Part shown: one piece after another, positions 52,212 to 59,298 of the stretch
How the letters are laid out: every line of letters begins with the position of its first letter
Numbering within the stretch: the first letter of the stretch is position 1
Assembly: GCA_000621765.1 (NCBI GenBank)
Contig: JHXJ01000016.1
Location: forward strand, 1 to 64,000
Source of the DNA: Ruminococcaceae bacterium AB4001
GTDB taxonomy: Bacteria; Bacillota; Clostridia; Saccharofermentanales; Saccharofermentanaceae
DNA length: 64,000 bases
Reading direction: 5' to 3'
Position numbers and translations under genes: made by a program
Notes under the pieces: generated by a model
The model's database searches: none
Told to the model about the DNA's origin: nothing
Seen by the model: only the letters and a program-made list of their open reading frames with translations

Positions 52212-53003
52212 ATGCCAGTAAGAACGCAAATTCTCGATGTTAGTGAACGCAGAGCATTTAGGACTATTTATGAAGCCATAAACTGGTGCGTTGGAACAGA
52301 TTACAAATATTGGGGTAGAGCTTGTTGGCCTAGGGTTCAACCTACAGATGGCTTTAGATTGTGGTTCACTCAATTGGCATATGTTGAGAGGGGCAGATAT
52401 GTTCCGGCTACATTCGACTGTATAAATCTTATTTGTTGTAATGGTAATTATCATGTGTTTGACAAGGTAAATCCCAAAGAGCCGGATGTTATGTCATCAC
52501 AAACCTGGAAGTATGATCTTATCTTTTCCAAAGAGGTAGGCGGATCATATTTCTTCCGTGGAGTATTTATAAGTGATACCGAGCATTCTGCTATGCATCA
52601 TTATGTATCTAAAAGAATAGCAACCAAGGTGAAACTAATAGGCTGTCCTGCTCGCCATTTAGAGCTTTTAGATTCTGTAGATCCTGGAGAATTTGATGTG
52701 GATTATTTGAAGCATCATAACATATCGTTCGATGTAGTTGATGTCGATCCCCAAAGCGTATCAACCCCAGTTAAAAAGATTCCGGTTGCTACCAAGTCGA
52801 TTCCTGTAGTTCCGGTTAAGATTACTGATGAAGAATGTGCAAAGCTATTCCCTGTTAATTGCCGTATAATCCATAAATCTTTTGGCTTAGGCATAGTCAG
52901 AAAGATAGATGACGGAATAATTACTATTGACTTTGACAAAGGCGGAAATAGGGAGCTTGGTGTAGATTTCTGTATCAAAAATAAGTTGCTTGAAAAGAAA
53001 TAG
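52212..53003 (+). CDS. Hypothetical 263-aa protein with C-terminal Tudor/SH3-like segment
   Basis: GGAGG lies 7 nt before the ATG. The N-terminal 140 residues are rich in aromatic residues (YKYWGRACWPRVQP, FRLWFTQLAYVERGRYVP) and unrecognised. Residues about 215-260 (CRIIHKSFGLGIVRKIDDGI, then TIDFDKGGNRELG) resemble the Tudor-like tail of UvrD-type helicases, a nucleic-acid or protein-binding module. Part of the plus-strand cluster. Confidence 0.6.
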   Translation: MPVRTQILDVSERRAFRTIYEAINWCVGTDYKYWGRACWPRVQPTDGFRLWFTQLAYVERGRYVPATFDCINLICCNGNYHVFDKVNPKEPDVMSSQTWKYDLIFSKEVGGSYFFRGVFISDTEHSAMHHYVSKRIATKVKLIGCPARHLELLDSVDPGEFDVDYLKHHNISFDVVDVDPQSVSTPVKKIPVATKSIPVVPVKITDEECAKLFPVNCRIIHKSFGLGIVRKIDDGIITIDFDKGGNRELGVDFCIKNKLLEKK

Positions 53004-53017
53004 GCGAGGTACATCAT

Positions 53018-53356
53018 ATGGACAGTAATGAATTCATCTATAAACTGAATAATCTTCTTCCTGATGGTTTTGAAGCAAAGAAGTTTAACCGTATGCAGCG
53101 TATTCACATTAAGTATTTTCACTATGGATTTGCGGTTATTGACTTGAATCAGAGCAATTACAATCTTTTTGCTATAGATGGGTTATTTTCAGCAATAGGT
53201 GTTCGTGATTTTGAGCGCAATATTCCAAACATGTCTAACAAGACAACACGCATAAAACATATATCTTATGAAGATACAGATGTTCTGGAGAAACTTATTA
53301 TATATGTTAAAGACAATCCTTCCAGCGTAGAAAGCATTGCGGTTCAGTCATATTAA
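53018..53356 (+). CDS. Hypothetical 112-aa protein of the plus-strand cluster
   Basis: It starts 14 bp after the previous stop with a GAGG-type site. Alpha/beta composition (HYGFAVIDLNQSNYNLFAID) with basic patches. Not recognised. Confidence 0.55.
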   Translation: MDSNEFIYKLNNLLPDGFEAKKFNRMQRIHIKYFHYGFAVIDLNQSNYNLFAIDGLFSAIGVRDFERNIPNMSNKTTRIKHISYEDTDVLEKLIIYVKDNPSSVESIAVQSY

Positions 53357-53368
53357 GAGGTTTTACTT

Positions 53369-53764
53369 ATGAAATACCTTTCATTTAGCGATATTACCGA
53401 TGATCTGGTAGTCATTAAAATCAACCAGTCTTACTACGAAGGCATCTCAGCTGAAGCCTTGTACGACTATACACGTGGGATATGGAAGCGAAGCATTAAG
53501 AGCGTCAGCGTAGCTGATTATGCTCTCAGCGTAGTTTATGGAATAGTCGTTGAAGTATATAAGATTGACCACTGGATGCCGGCTTTAGAAGCAAAGTTTA
53601 CTGCTCGTAAGGTTGATCCGAAGAGAGCTGCTGACAGGATAGCCTTTGTGGGCAAGGTAGCTCCTGATTCCGTTCGTAATCGCTATGTTGGAAAATCAGT
53701 GGCATATCTTTTCAAAAATGGAGCTGCTAATCCTGTAACATCATTCGGTAAATATTCTAATTAA
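53369..53764 (+). CDS. Small PUA/EVE-like-fold protein
   Basis: The 131-aa protein has LYDYTRGIWKRSIKS, VVYGIVVEVYKIDHWMPA and RNRYVGKSVAYLFKNGAANP, a pattern I recall from small domains attached to restriction and HNH proteins, related in outline to PUA/EVE folds that read modified bases. Assignment is from memory of the motif, not a search. AGAGG lies upstream. It sits 12 bp after the previous gene in the same cluster. Confidence 0.55.
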   Translation: MKYLSFSDITDDLVVIKINQSYYEGISAEALYDYTRGIWKRSIKSVSVADYALSVVYGIVVEVYKIDHWMPALEAKFTARKVDPKRAADRIAFVGKVAPDSVRNRYVGKSVAYLFKNGAANPVTSFGKYSN

Positions 53765-53783
53765 GAGCAAAAGGAGCGGTTTA

Positions 53784-54110
53784 ATGGATACTCTGGTTGA
53801 AGAGAAAGTTTTAAGTGAGTGCGGTCTCATTCTATCTACTCGAAGATCTCACGCTACCGAGTATAGGAGTGAGAATGTTATTGTGTACACGGTTCCTTCT
53901 GAACAACTTAATCTTGTAATTAACCCGGAGGATTATGTTTTTATAAAGAGTTTTGTCTGTAAGAAATATCATAACAGCAACCTTAAGGCTTACCCGAGAA
54001 TCGAAAACGAAGGGGAAACAATGGTTCATTACGGATATAAGATTGTGTTTGATGATTCTTTGTCGATGAAACAATTCTTAATAGGATATTTGAATTATAA
54101 AAAGAAGTAA
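53784..54110 (+). CDS. Hypothetical 108-aa protein, last gene of the cluster
   Basis: AAAGGAG lies 8 nt before the ATG. Alpha/beta composition (NVIVYTVPSEQLNLVINPED) with a basic C-terminus. Not recognised. A rho-independent terminator follows at 54163. Confidence 0.55.
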   Translation: MDTLVEEKVLSECGLILSTRRSHATEYRSENVIVYTVPSEQLNLVINPEDYVFIKSFVCKKYHNSNLKAYPRIENEGETMVHYGYKIVFDDSLSMKQFLIGYLNYKKK

Positions 54111-54162
54111 TAGTGCTTGAAGCATAATGTTGTAGGAAGATTAATGTGTTGCAAACTAAATG

Positions 54163-54190
54163 ACCCGAGATTTTTCTCGGGTTGTTTATT
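54163..54190 (+). terminator. Terminator of the plus-strand cluster
   Basis: ACCCGAG/CTCGGGT around ATTTTT, followed on the plus strand by TGTTTATTT. It ends the cluster 53 bp after its last stop codon. Confidence 0.75.
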
Positions 54191-54218
54191 TATGTGTGTT
54201 AATAAATGGAGCAACAGC

Positions 54219-54626
54219 TTAAATCTTCCCAGCACAATAGGGGCATCCATGCCCTCTGGTTCTGTCAGCAATCCTGGATTTCCACTCGTGTCCGTTTTCG
54301 CATTTCCAGACAACCACTTTATTTGAAGATGGCGAGTAATCATAAGGCTTGTCAGGATTTTTATCGGACCAGAATCTGGCTATCTCAGGGTATTCTGTCT
54401 GCAGATCGTTATATCCTTTAAGAACGGCTCTGTGGCTGCAATATGGACATCCGCTGCCTAAGAGAACGCGATTTTTAACGATGGCATCCCATTCATGACC
54501 TTTTTCGCAGACCCACCGGACCTTAATATGGGAGCCGCAGGAAACATCAGAAGGGGCCAAGAGGTTGGATTTAGACCACTGGGCGAGAAGATCGGGTCTT
54601 TCCTCTGCCAAAGATTTGCGTTTCAT
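54219..54626 (-). CDS. Treble-clef zinc-ribbon protein
   Basis: The 135-aa protein has two repeats of the zinc-ribbon unit found in some Clostridia nucleases and associated proteins: W.CEKGHEW...GCPYCSH and WKCENGHEWKSRI...HGCPYC, each with a Trp-rich spacer (PEIARFWSDKNPDKP). No nuclease domain is attached. The ATG overlaps the stop of the 49-aa gene (ATGA), so the pair is coupled. It would bind nucleic acid or protein; role unknown. Confidence 0.75.
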   Translation of the reverse strand: MKRKSLAEERPDLLAQWSKSNLLAPSDVSCGSHIKVRWVCEKGHEWDAIVKNRVLLGSGCPYCSHRAVLKGYNDLQTEYPEIARFWSDKNPDKPYDYSPSSNKVVVWKCENGHEWKSRIADRTRGHGCPYCAGKI

Positions 54627-54772
54627 AGGGGAAGATCGTCTAAACACATGTAATACACGCCGATTCTTTTGATCTTATCGTTATATATAAACGGGATATT
54701 CTCGGTTCTGAAAAGTGATTTCCTTAGCTGATTGAGGAGAAAAGCCAGGGAACCGCACCAAGTAATAGTCAT
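54623..54772 (-). CDS. 49-aa protein coupled to the zinc-ribbon gene
   Basis: Minus-strand frame from ATG 54772 to TGA (overlapping ATGA with the next start). AGGAGG lies 5 nt upstream, one of the best sites in the region. The protein (starts MTITWCGSLAFLLNQLRKSL) has an amphipathic N-terminal helix and a basic middle. No family recognised. The site and overlap make it a probable real gene. Confidence 0.6.
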   Translation of the reverse strand: MTITWCGSLAFLLNQLRKSLFRTENIPFIYNDKIKRIGVYYMCLDDLPL

Positions 54773-54831
54773 AAACACCTCCTTTTTGGAACAGATTAGT
54801 CCGGCTGAAAGGTGTTTTCCAATGTGCGATC

Positions 54832-54896
54832 GGAATCAATAGGTAAATAAATATATCTACATATGAAAAACGGTCCTCATTACTGAGAACCGTTTT
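54832..54896. repeat. ICE right-end repeat shared with the relic at 3175
   Basis: The 65 bases match 3175-3238 at about 61 positions and include a terminator-like hairpin (54869-54894). This marks the ICE right-end region and shows that a related element end lies at 3175. Confidence 0.8.
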
Positions 54897-54928
54897 GAAA
54901 GGGCAAATCTGAAAGATATATGCACTTA

Positions 54929-54947
54929 GGGGCAGTTAAGTGGCAGT
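54929..54947. repeat. Integrase arm-type sites, right end
   Basis: GGGGCAGT (54929-54936) and GTGGCAGT (54940-54947) match the octamers near the left end (6499-6530). About 75 bp separate them from the attachment core at 55022. Confidence 0.6.
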
Positions 54948-55021
54948 AAGCCGTTTTTTAGATGTGCCCCAAGCCCGCAAATGCCTTATTTTATTGGGCT
55001 TTGCGAAACCCCTTGATTATT

Positions 55022-55039
55022 TTGGCGGAGAAGGGGGGA
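55022..55039. repeat. attR core (tRNA 3' end)
   Basis: The 18-bp core equals 6363-6380 and forms the 3' end of tRNA-Ser, so integration keeps the tRNA intact. Confidence 0.85.
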
Positions 55040-55113
55040 TTCGAACCCCCGCGCCAGTTGCCCGACCTAAAGCTTTAGCAAAGCCTCCCCTTCGGCCTCT
55101 TGGGTACTTCTCC
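55023..55113 (-). tRNA. tRNA-Ser (GCT anticodon), ICE integration site
   Basis: Read on the minus strand: acceptor GGAGAAG pairs with CTTCTCC, discriminator G and encoded CCA; anticodon stem AGGCT/AGCTT around the loop TTGCTAA (anticodon GCT, reads AGC/AGU); long variable arm as in serine tRNAs; T arm GGGGG-TTCGAAT-CCCCC. Its 3' end is the attachment core of the ICE. Confidence 0.92.
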
Positions 55114-55223
55114 ATGCCTGCGAAAAGTATATTAACATAAAGGCGGATTATTTGCCACACCTTAAAACGCATATTTAAAATAATAAATAAGAGTTTGGGC
55201 TGGCAAACAAGGTCGATTACGTC

Positions 55224-55697
55224 TTATAAGATCATTTCCATCCCTACTTTATAAGGGACAAGTCCAAGACTTTCATAGAATTTCATCGCGCCGGGATTGC
55301 AGTTCCAGACATTCAGAGTGATGTTGTAGCAGTTCTTTTCGCGCGCAAAAGACAGAATGTGCTCATAAAGATCTTTGCCCACGTGCTTTCTCCTGGCATT
55401 CTCGTCAACACAGATATCATCGATGTACAAAGTCAGATTGTCCACAAGCATGTGGGTGTCTTCAGGACGCTGAAACTTGCAAAAACCGTGACCGAGTATC
55501 TTCCCTTCCCCGTCATCGCAGACGAATACAGGGGTCTTCTCGTCATTTATTATGTCTTTTAGCTGTTCTTCCGTATATTTGGTCGTGAGTTTAAAGAGGT
55601 CGGGACGTCCGTCGTGATGGACTTTGTTGACCTGCTTCAGCAGCTCAATGATTCCGGGAATATCCTTTTCCCCTGCCAGACGTACAATATTGGGCAT
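55224..55697 (-). CDS. GNAT N-acetyltransferase
   Basis: The 157-aa protein has the GNAT acetyl-CoA core (YIDDICVDENARRKHVGKDL, motif A near residues 91-110) and the closing NPGAMKFYESLGLVP motif. AGGAG lies 7 nt before the ATG. The substrate is unknown. First chromosomal gene after the tRNA-Ser site. Confidence 0.88.
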   Translation of the reverse strand: MPNIVRLAGEKDIPGIIELLKQVNKVHHDGRPDLFKLTTKYTEEQLKDIINDEKTPVFVCDDGEGKILGHGFCKFQRPEDTHMLVDNLTLYIDDICVDENARRKHVGKDLYEHILSFAREKNCYNITLNVWNCNPGAMKFYESLGLVPYKVGMEMIL

Positions 55698-55744
55698 AAA
55701 AAACTCCTTGCCAGTGATCGATTACGGGATAATGATATCAGAGA

Positions 55745-57523
55745 TCACTGCGGGATCTCATACTTTCCTGAAGCAAGTCTCTGTTCGAATTCCTTTACCG
55801 AAAGAGGTTTATCGAAGAAATATCCCTGAGCGATCTCACATCCGTTGTAATTCAGGATGCTAACGTGCTCTATCGTCTCAACGCCCTCAGCAATACACTC
55901 AAGACCGAGCTGTCTGGTCATGGAAACAACATGCTTGAACATTATGTTGCTGACGCTGTTCTTGTCTTCGGTCTCTTCAGGCAGGAAATTCTTGTCTATC
56001 TTCAATGTGGTCCAGGGAATGTCCTTTATGAGATTCAATGAGGAATAACCTATTCCGAAATCGTCGATCGACAGATAGAAGCCCATATCCCTGAGTTTTG
56101 TGGCCATGCGCTTAAGATCGCTGAATTCGACTTCCGATGTTGACTCGGTGAACTCGATGTCGATCAGCTCATGCGGTATGGAATAACGGTCAACGATCTC
56201 TGCGATAGTCTCGGGCAGATATGTGTTGAGAATATGTTTCCTGGAGAAATTGATCGATATCCTTATAAGCTCTCTTCCCTCGTCAGCCCAGCGTCTCATA
56301 TCCTTGCACACACATTCGAGCATGTGAAGGTCGAGCCTGCAGATCTCACTCGTCTGTTCGAGAACGGGAATGAATTCTGCCGGAGGTACTATACGGTTAG
56401 GCATAAACCATCTGCAGAGCGCCTCTGCACCGACAAGTTTTCCCGTAATGACATTGACCTTAGGCTGATAGTATGGTCTGAACTCATCTCTTTCGAGCGC
56501 TTCGGAAAAATGCTGCTGGATCTTCATGGTCTTATCTTTGTTTTCCACGAAGGAATCATCGTAGAAAATGATATTATCCATTCCTCCGGTCTGGGCAACG
56601 CGGAAAGCGCTGATTATGCTGCCCATGATCTCTCCCACCGTAGCAGGACGTTCACTCGGGATCCTGAAAAAGCCGGCGCTTGTATGGATATTAACTCCAC
56701 CGCCCTTGGGCGTCTTGACAACAGCCTCTGTGAGGTAATCGACAACTGCCCTGGTCTTGTCACCTGGACATAATCCGAGGAAATTGTCGCCTCCGAGACG
56801 GGCAACCATTCCATCTTCGCCTACAAGCGACTGGAGCTGGCTGAAATGCGACTTCATTATCACATCTCCGACCTGCCTTCCGAACTCCTGATTGATCAGC
56901 TCGAAATGCCTGAGATTGTAACGGAAAGCAAGTTTGCCGCCTGCTTTATTCTCCATGACAAGTTCAGTAAGATTGTTATTCCAGTTGCGGAGATTCGGAT
57001 ATCCGTAATCGTCAAAAAAGGCAAGCTCATATACAAGTTCCTTCATCCTGTTACGGCTGATAAAACTCACTACGGTCCGCATAACAAGATCGACCTTGTT
57101 AAATTCATCTTCGGTCAGACGTTTCTTATCGGGAGCCATGTAGACGGTTATTGTAGATATTGTCATTACACTGGTAACAAAACGCAGGGAGTGGATCTCT
57201 TCCCCGTTTTCTCCGGTATCAAAACAGCTGAGTGTCTCGCTGATTCCCTTTTGCTCGTCCTCAGGATTCTTGAATACTCTGGTAACAGCCTTGGACAGTC
57301 TGAACATATGGCATATCTCAATTAGAAGATTCTCTATACGCCTGACGTCGATCTTGTTGAAATCATTCATAGCGGAAACAAGATCAGAATACAACTTCAG
57401 AAATTTGTATTCTTCACCCGGACATGCCGGAATAGCTACACCATCAGGAAACTGTGGAATATAGTCCGCGGTTCCGACGGATCTGGGCTTGAACTCTAAA
57501 TTGTTCTCATTCTCGTTCGCCAT
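55745..57523 (-). CDS. Degenerate GGDEF plus EAL-domain protein
   Basis: The 592-aa protein has a GAF-like N-terminus (about 45-155), a GGDEF domain whose signature is GGDNF (244-248), so cyclase activity is doubtful, and an EAL domain (AEALCRW at 366-372; EFTES, DDFGIGYSS and EGVET present). It is probably a c-di-GMP phosphodiesterase, with the GGDEF part regulatory. No membrane segments, so cytosolic. Confidence 0.9.
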   Translation of the reverse strand: MANENENNLEFKPRSVGTADYIPQFPDGVAIPACPGEEYKFLKLYSDLVSAMNDFNKIDVRRIENLLIEICHMFRLSKAVTRVFKNPEDEQKGISETLSCFDTGENGEEIHSLRFVTSVMTISTITVYMAPDKKRLTEDEFNKVDLVMRTVVSFISRNRMKELVYELAFFDDYGYPNLRNWNNNLTELVMENKAGGKLAFRYNLRHFELINQEFGRQVGDVIMKSHFSQLQSLVGEDGMVARLGGDNFLGLCPGDKTRAVVDYLTEAVVKTPKGGGVNIHTSAGFFRIPSERPATVGEIMGSIISAFRVAQTGGMDNIIFYDDSFVENKDKTMKIQQHFSEALERDEFRPYYQPKVNVITGKLVGAEALCRWFMPNRIVPPAEFIPVLEQTSEICRLDLHMLECVCKDMRRWADEGRELIRISINFSRKHILNTYLPETIAEIVDRYSIPHELIDIEFTESTSEVEFSDLKRMATKLRDMGFYLSIDDFGIGYSSLNLIKDIPWTTLKIDKNFLPEETEDKNSVSNIMFKHVVSMTRQLGLECIAEGVETIEHVSILNYNGCEIAQGYFFDKPLSVKEFEQRLASGKYEIPQ

Positions 57524-57639
57524 ATCTATTTCTCTCGTATTTTTAAAAATCTTTTACTTTTCCGCATTATAACATGATTCTGCTCGAAAAACTCTGCGCA
57601 GAGCATTAGCGGCTTCGGGAATGCCAAGTGCAAGCAATA

Positions 57640-58404
57640 TCACATGTTTTTATAGTAAACCTCAATAAGACCTTTAAGGATCATGTCCTTATCAAGGATT
57701 ATATTGTGTTTGCAAAGAGGCGTAATTATCGATGCATACCTTCCCGTTGCAGTGATGACGCATTTGCCGCCATACTCTTCTTCAATACGGTCGATCATGC
57801 CGTCGACAAGTGCCGCATTCTGATAGATCAGACCGCTCTTCATGCTGTCAACGGTATTGGTGCCTATAACCTTCTTCGGTGTCTCAAATGCAATGTTAGG
57901 AAGCTGCGATGTCTTACTGCTCAATGCTTCGGCGGCAATACCCATTCCGGCTCCGATCGATGTTCCGATAAAATTCTTATCTTCGTCGATAAGTGAGAAT
58001 GCCGTAGCCGTACCCATATAGATATTGATCTGTGGTACACCGTATTCCTTAATTCCTGCTACAGCTGAGACGACAAGGTCACTTCCCAGCTGAGCAGGAT
58101 TATCGATCTTGATCTTAAGTCCGGTCTTAACGCCGGGGCCTACTATTATCGGAGTAACTGACGTAAATCTTTCAACAGCCGTTTTGATACTGCCGGTCAC
58201 CTGGGGGACGACGGATGAGATTATCGCTCCGCCGATATCGTCAAAATCATACCCGTTAAACTCAAGCGCATGGTTTATGAATGACGCATATTCAAGTTCT
58301 GTAGCTCCCCTGTCTGTAGTCAGAAGTTCAGTAAACAGCATCTTGCGGTCTTCAAAACCGCCGAGCAGGATATGAGTGTTTCCGATATCAACAGCAAGTA
58401 TCAT
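57640..58404 (-). CDS. coaX: Type III pantothenate kinase
   Basis: The 254-aa protein has the CoaX phosphate loop DIGNTH (6-11), a central QLGSDLV segment and GTATAFSLID. It makes 4'-phosphopantothenate, the first step of coenzyme A synthesis. GGAGG lies 6 nt before the ATG. It is directly downstream of an ECF S component, which fits pantothenate uptake and use. Confidence 0.92.
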   Translation of the reverse strand: MILAVDIGNTHILLGGFEDRKMLFTELLTTDRGATELEYASFINHALEFNGYDFDDIGGAIISSVVPQVTGSIKTAVERFTSVTPIIVGPGVKTGLKIKIDNPAQLGSDLVVSAVAGIKEYGVPQINIYMGTATAFSLIDEDKNFIGTSIGAGMGIAAEALSSKTSQLPNIAFETPKKVIGTNTVDSMKSGLIYQNAALVDGMIDRIEEEYGGKCVITATGRYASIITPLCKHNIILDKDMILKGLIEVYYKNM

Positions 58405-58419
58405 AAAAGTTCCTCCCTG

Positions 58420-59037
58420 TTAAGCTTCTATCAGTTTCGCCTTGATAAGAGCAGTTCCTATACCGCCGGTAAGAATAAATGCGGCGATCGCTTCAAATAT
58501 TGCATTAATACCGACAATAGTTGCAAAAAGAGCAACTACTCCAATAGTAGGATCTATACCTGTTGCTTCGGAGACAGTTCCCTTTCCGAACAGCAGGATA
58601 AGCGCGCCCACGAAAAGGACCGTATTGAACAGAGCCGCACAAAGACCTGTGACGGATGATCTGACAAACGCGTTTTTCGTGAACTTGGTGATAAGCTTGT
58701 AGACAAGTCCTGTGAGAAAACCCGCAAGTGCTCTGCATATGACGCACATAATGAAAGTGAACACTATGTTCGTGTTTGCAAGGAATGTTCCAAACGCATC
58801 CATTCCGAAGCACTGGACAAAACTCGTGATACCGAAAACAGTTCCCAGAAGAGCTCCTGCCCAGGGACCTTTTGCGATAGCACCGATTGCCACGGGTATC
58901 ATTAAGAATGAGATTGAGATTGTTACACCGAGTTTGAGATAACCCACAGGTGTAAACGCCATAAGGACCGTAAGTCCGATAAGAATTCCCAAGACAGCTA
59001 CGGTCTTGGCTTTTTGATTCTGATTTTGCTTAGCCAT
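58420..59037 (-). CDS. ECF transporter S component, probably for pantothenate
   Basis: The 205-aa protein has about six membrane helices and the ECF S-component N-terminus (AVLGILIGLTVLMAFTPVGYL, then a conserved helix with AIGAIAKGPWAGALLG). It is 15 bp upstream of coaX, so pantothenate is the likely substrate (PanT type); this is from context. It needs the shared EcfA/A'/T module, not in this window. GGAGG lies 8 nt before the ATG. Confidence 0.83.
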   Translation of the reverse strand: MAKQNQNQKAKTVAVLGILIGLTVLMAFTPVGYLKLGVTISISFLMIPVAIGAIAKGPWAGALLGTVFGITSFVQCFGMDAFGTFLANTNIVFTFIMCVICRALAGFLTGLVYKLITKFTKNAFVRSSVTGLCAALFNTVLFVGALILLFGKGTVSEATGIDPTIGVVALFATIVGINAIFEAIAAFILTGGIGTALIKAKLIEA

Positions 59038-59298
59038 ACAAAATCCTCCTTGTTATTATTCCTCCGGTAAGAGGATATAGTTACATCGGCTCACCTTTCT
59101 TTTCCGGACCCTCCGTCAGATTCATGAAGATATCTGCGGTAGTGAGGCATCGTTATGAAAAGAAAAAGATATGCCTTTTAGATTATACAATAAAACCGAT
59201 ATCTAAGATATATGTCACGGTACTGCAAGTCCGGTCCTCCGATTTATGATAAAATTCGTTCTTATAAGATGGACATCCTGACCGGAAGGAATAGAAAA
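59038..59298. other. Divergent intergenic region
   Basis: Holds the starts of the minus-strand pantothenate operon and the plus-strand surface-protein gene. A small hairpin (CCTC/GAGG) lies at about 59055-59075 before the transporter gene. No riboswitch class fits. Confidence 0.4.

Larger units (their letters stand above)
6363..55039. mobile_element. Integrative and conjugative element inserted at tRNA-Ser(GCT)
   Basis: An 18-bp direct repeat (TTGGCGGAGAAGGGGGGA, 6363-6380 and 55022-55039) bounds the region; similarity continues 10 more bases. The right copy is the 3' end of an intact tRNA-Ser gene and the left copy is a duplicated tRNA 3' end, the classical outcome of tyrosine-recombinase integration. 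Inside are integrase and Xis next to the left end, a full set of Gram-positive transfer genes (relaxase, MobC, VirD4, VirB4, VirB6-like, PrgI, CHAP hydrolase), ParA/ParB, and cargo (type I R-M, adhesin, unknown cluster). All core transfer genes appear intact, so the element may still be mobile. Confidence 0.88.

Noticed and set aside
59038-59298. Riboswitch before the pantothenate transporter gene
   Set aside because: A small hairpin is present, but the conserved cores of TPP, cobalamin, THF, ZTP and c-di-GMP riboswitches are not found.
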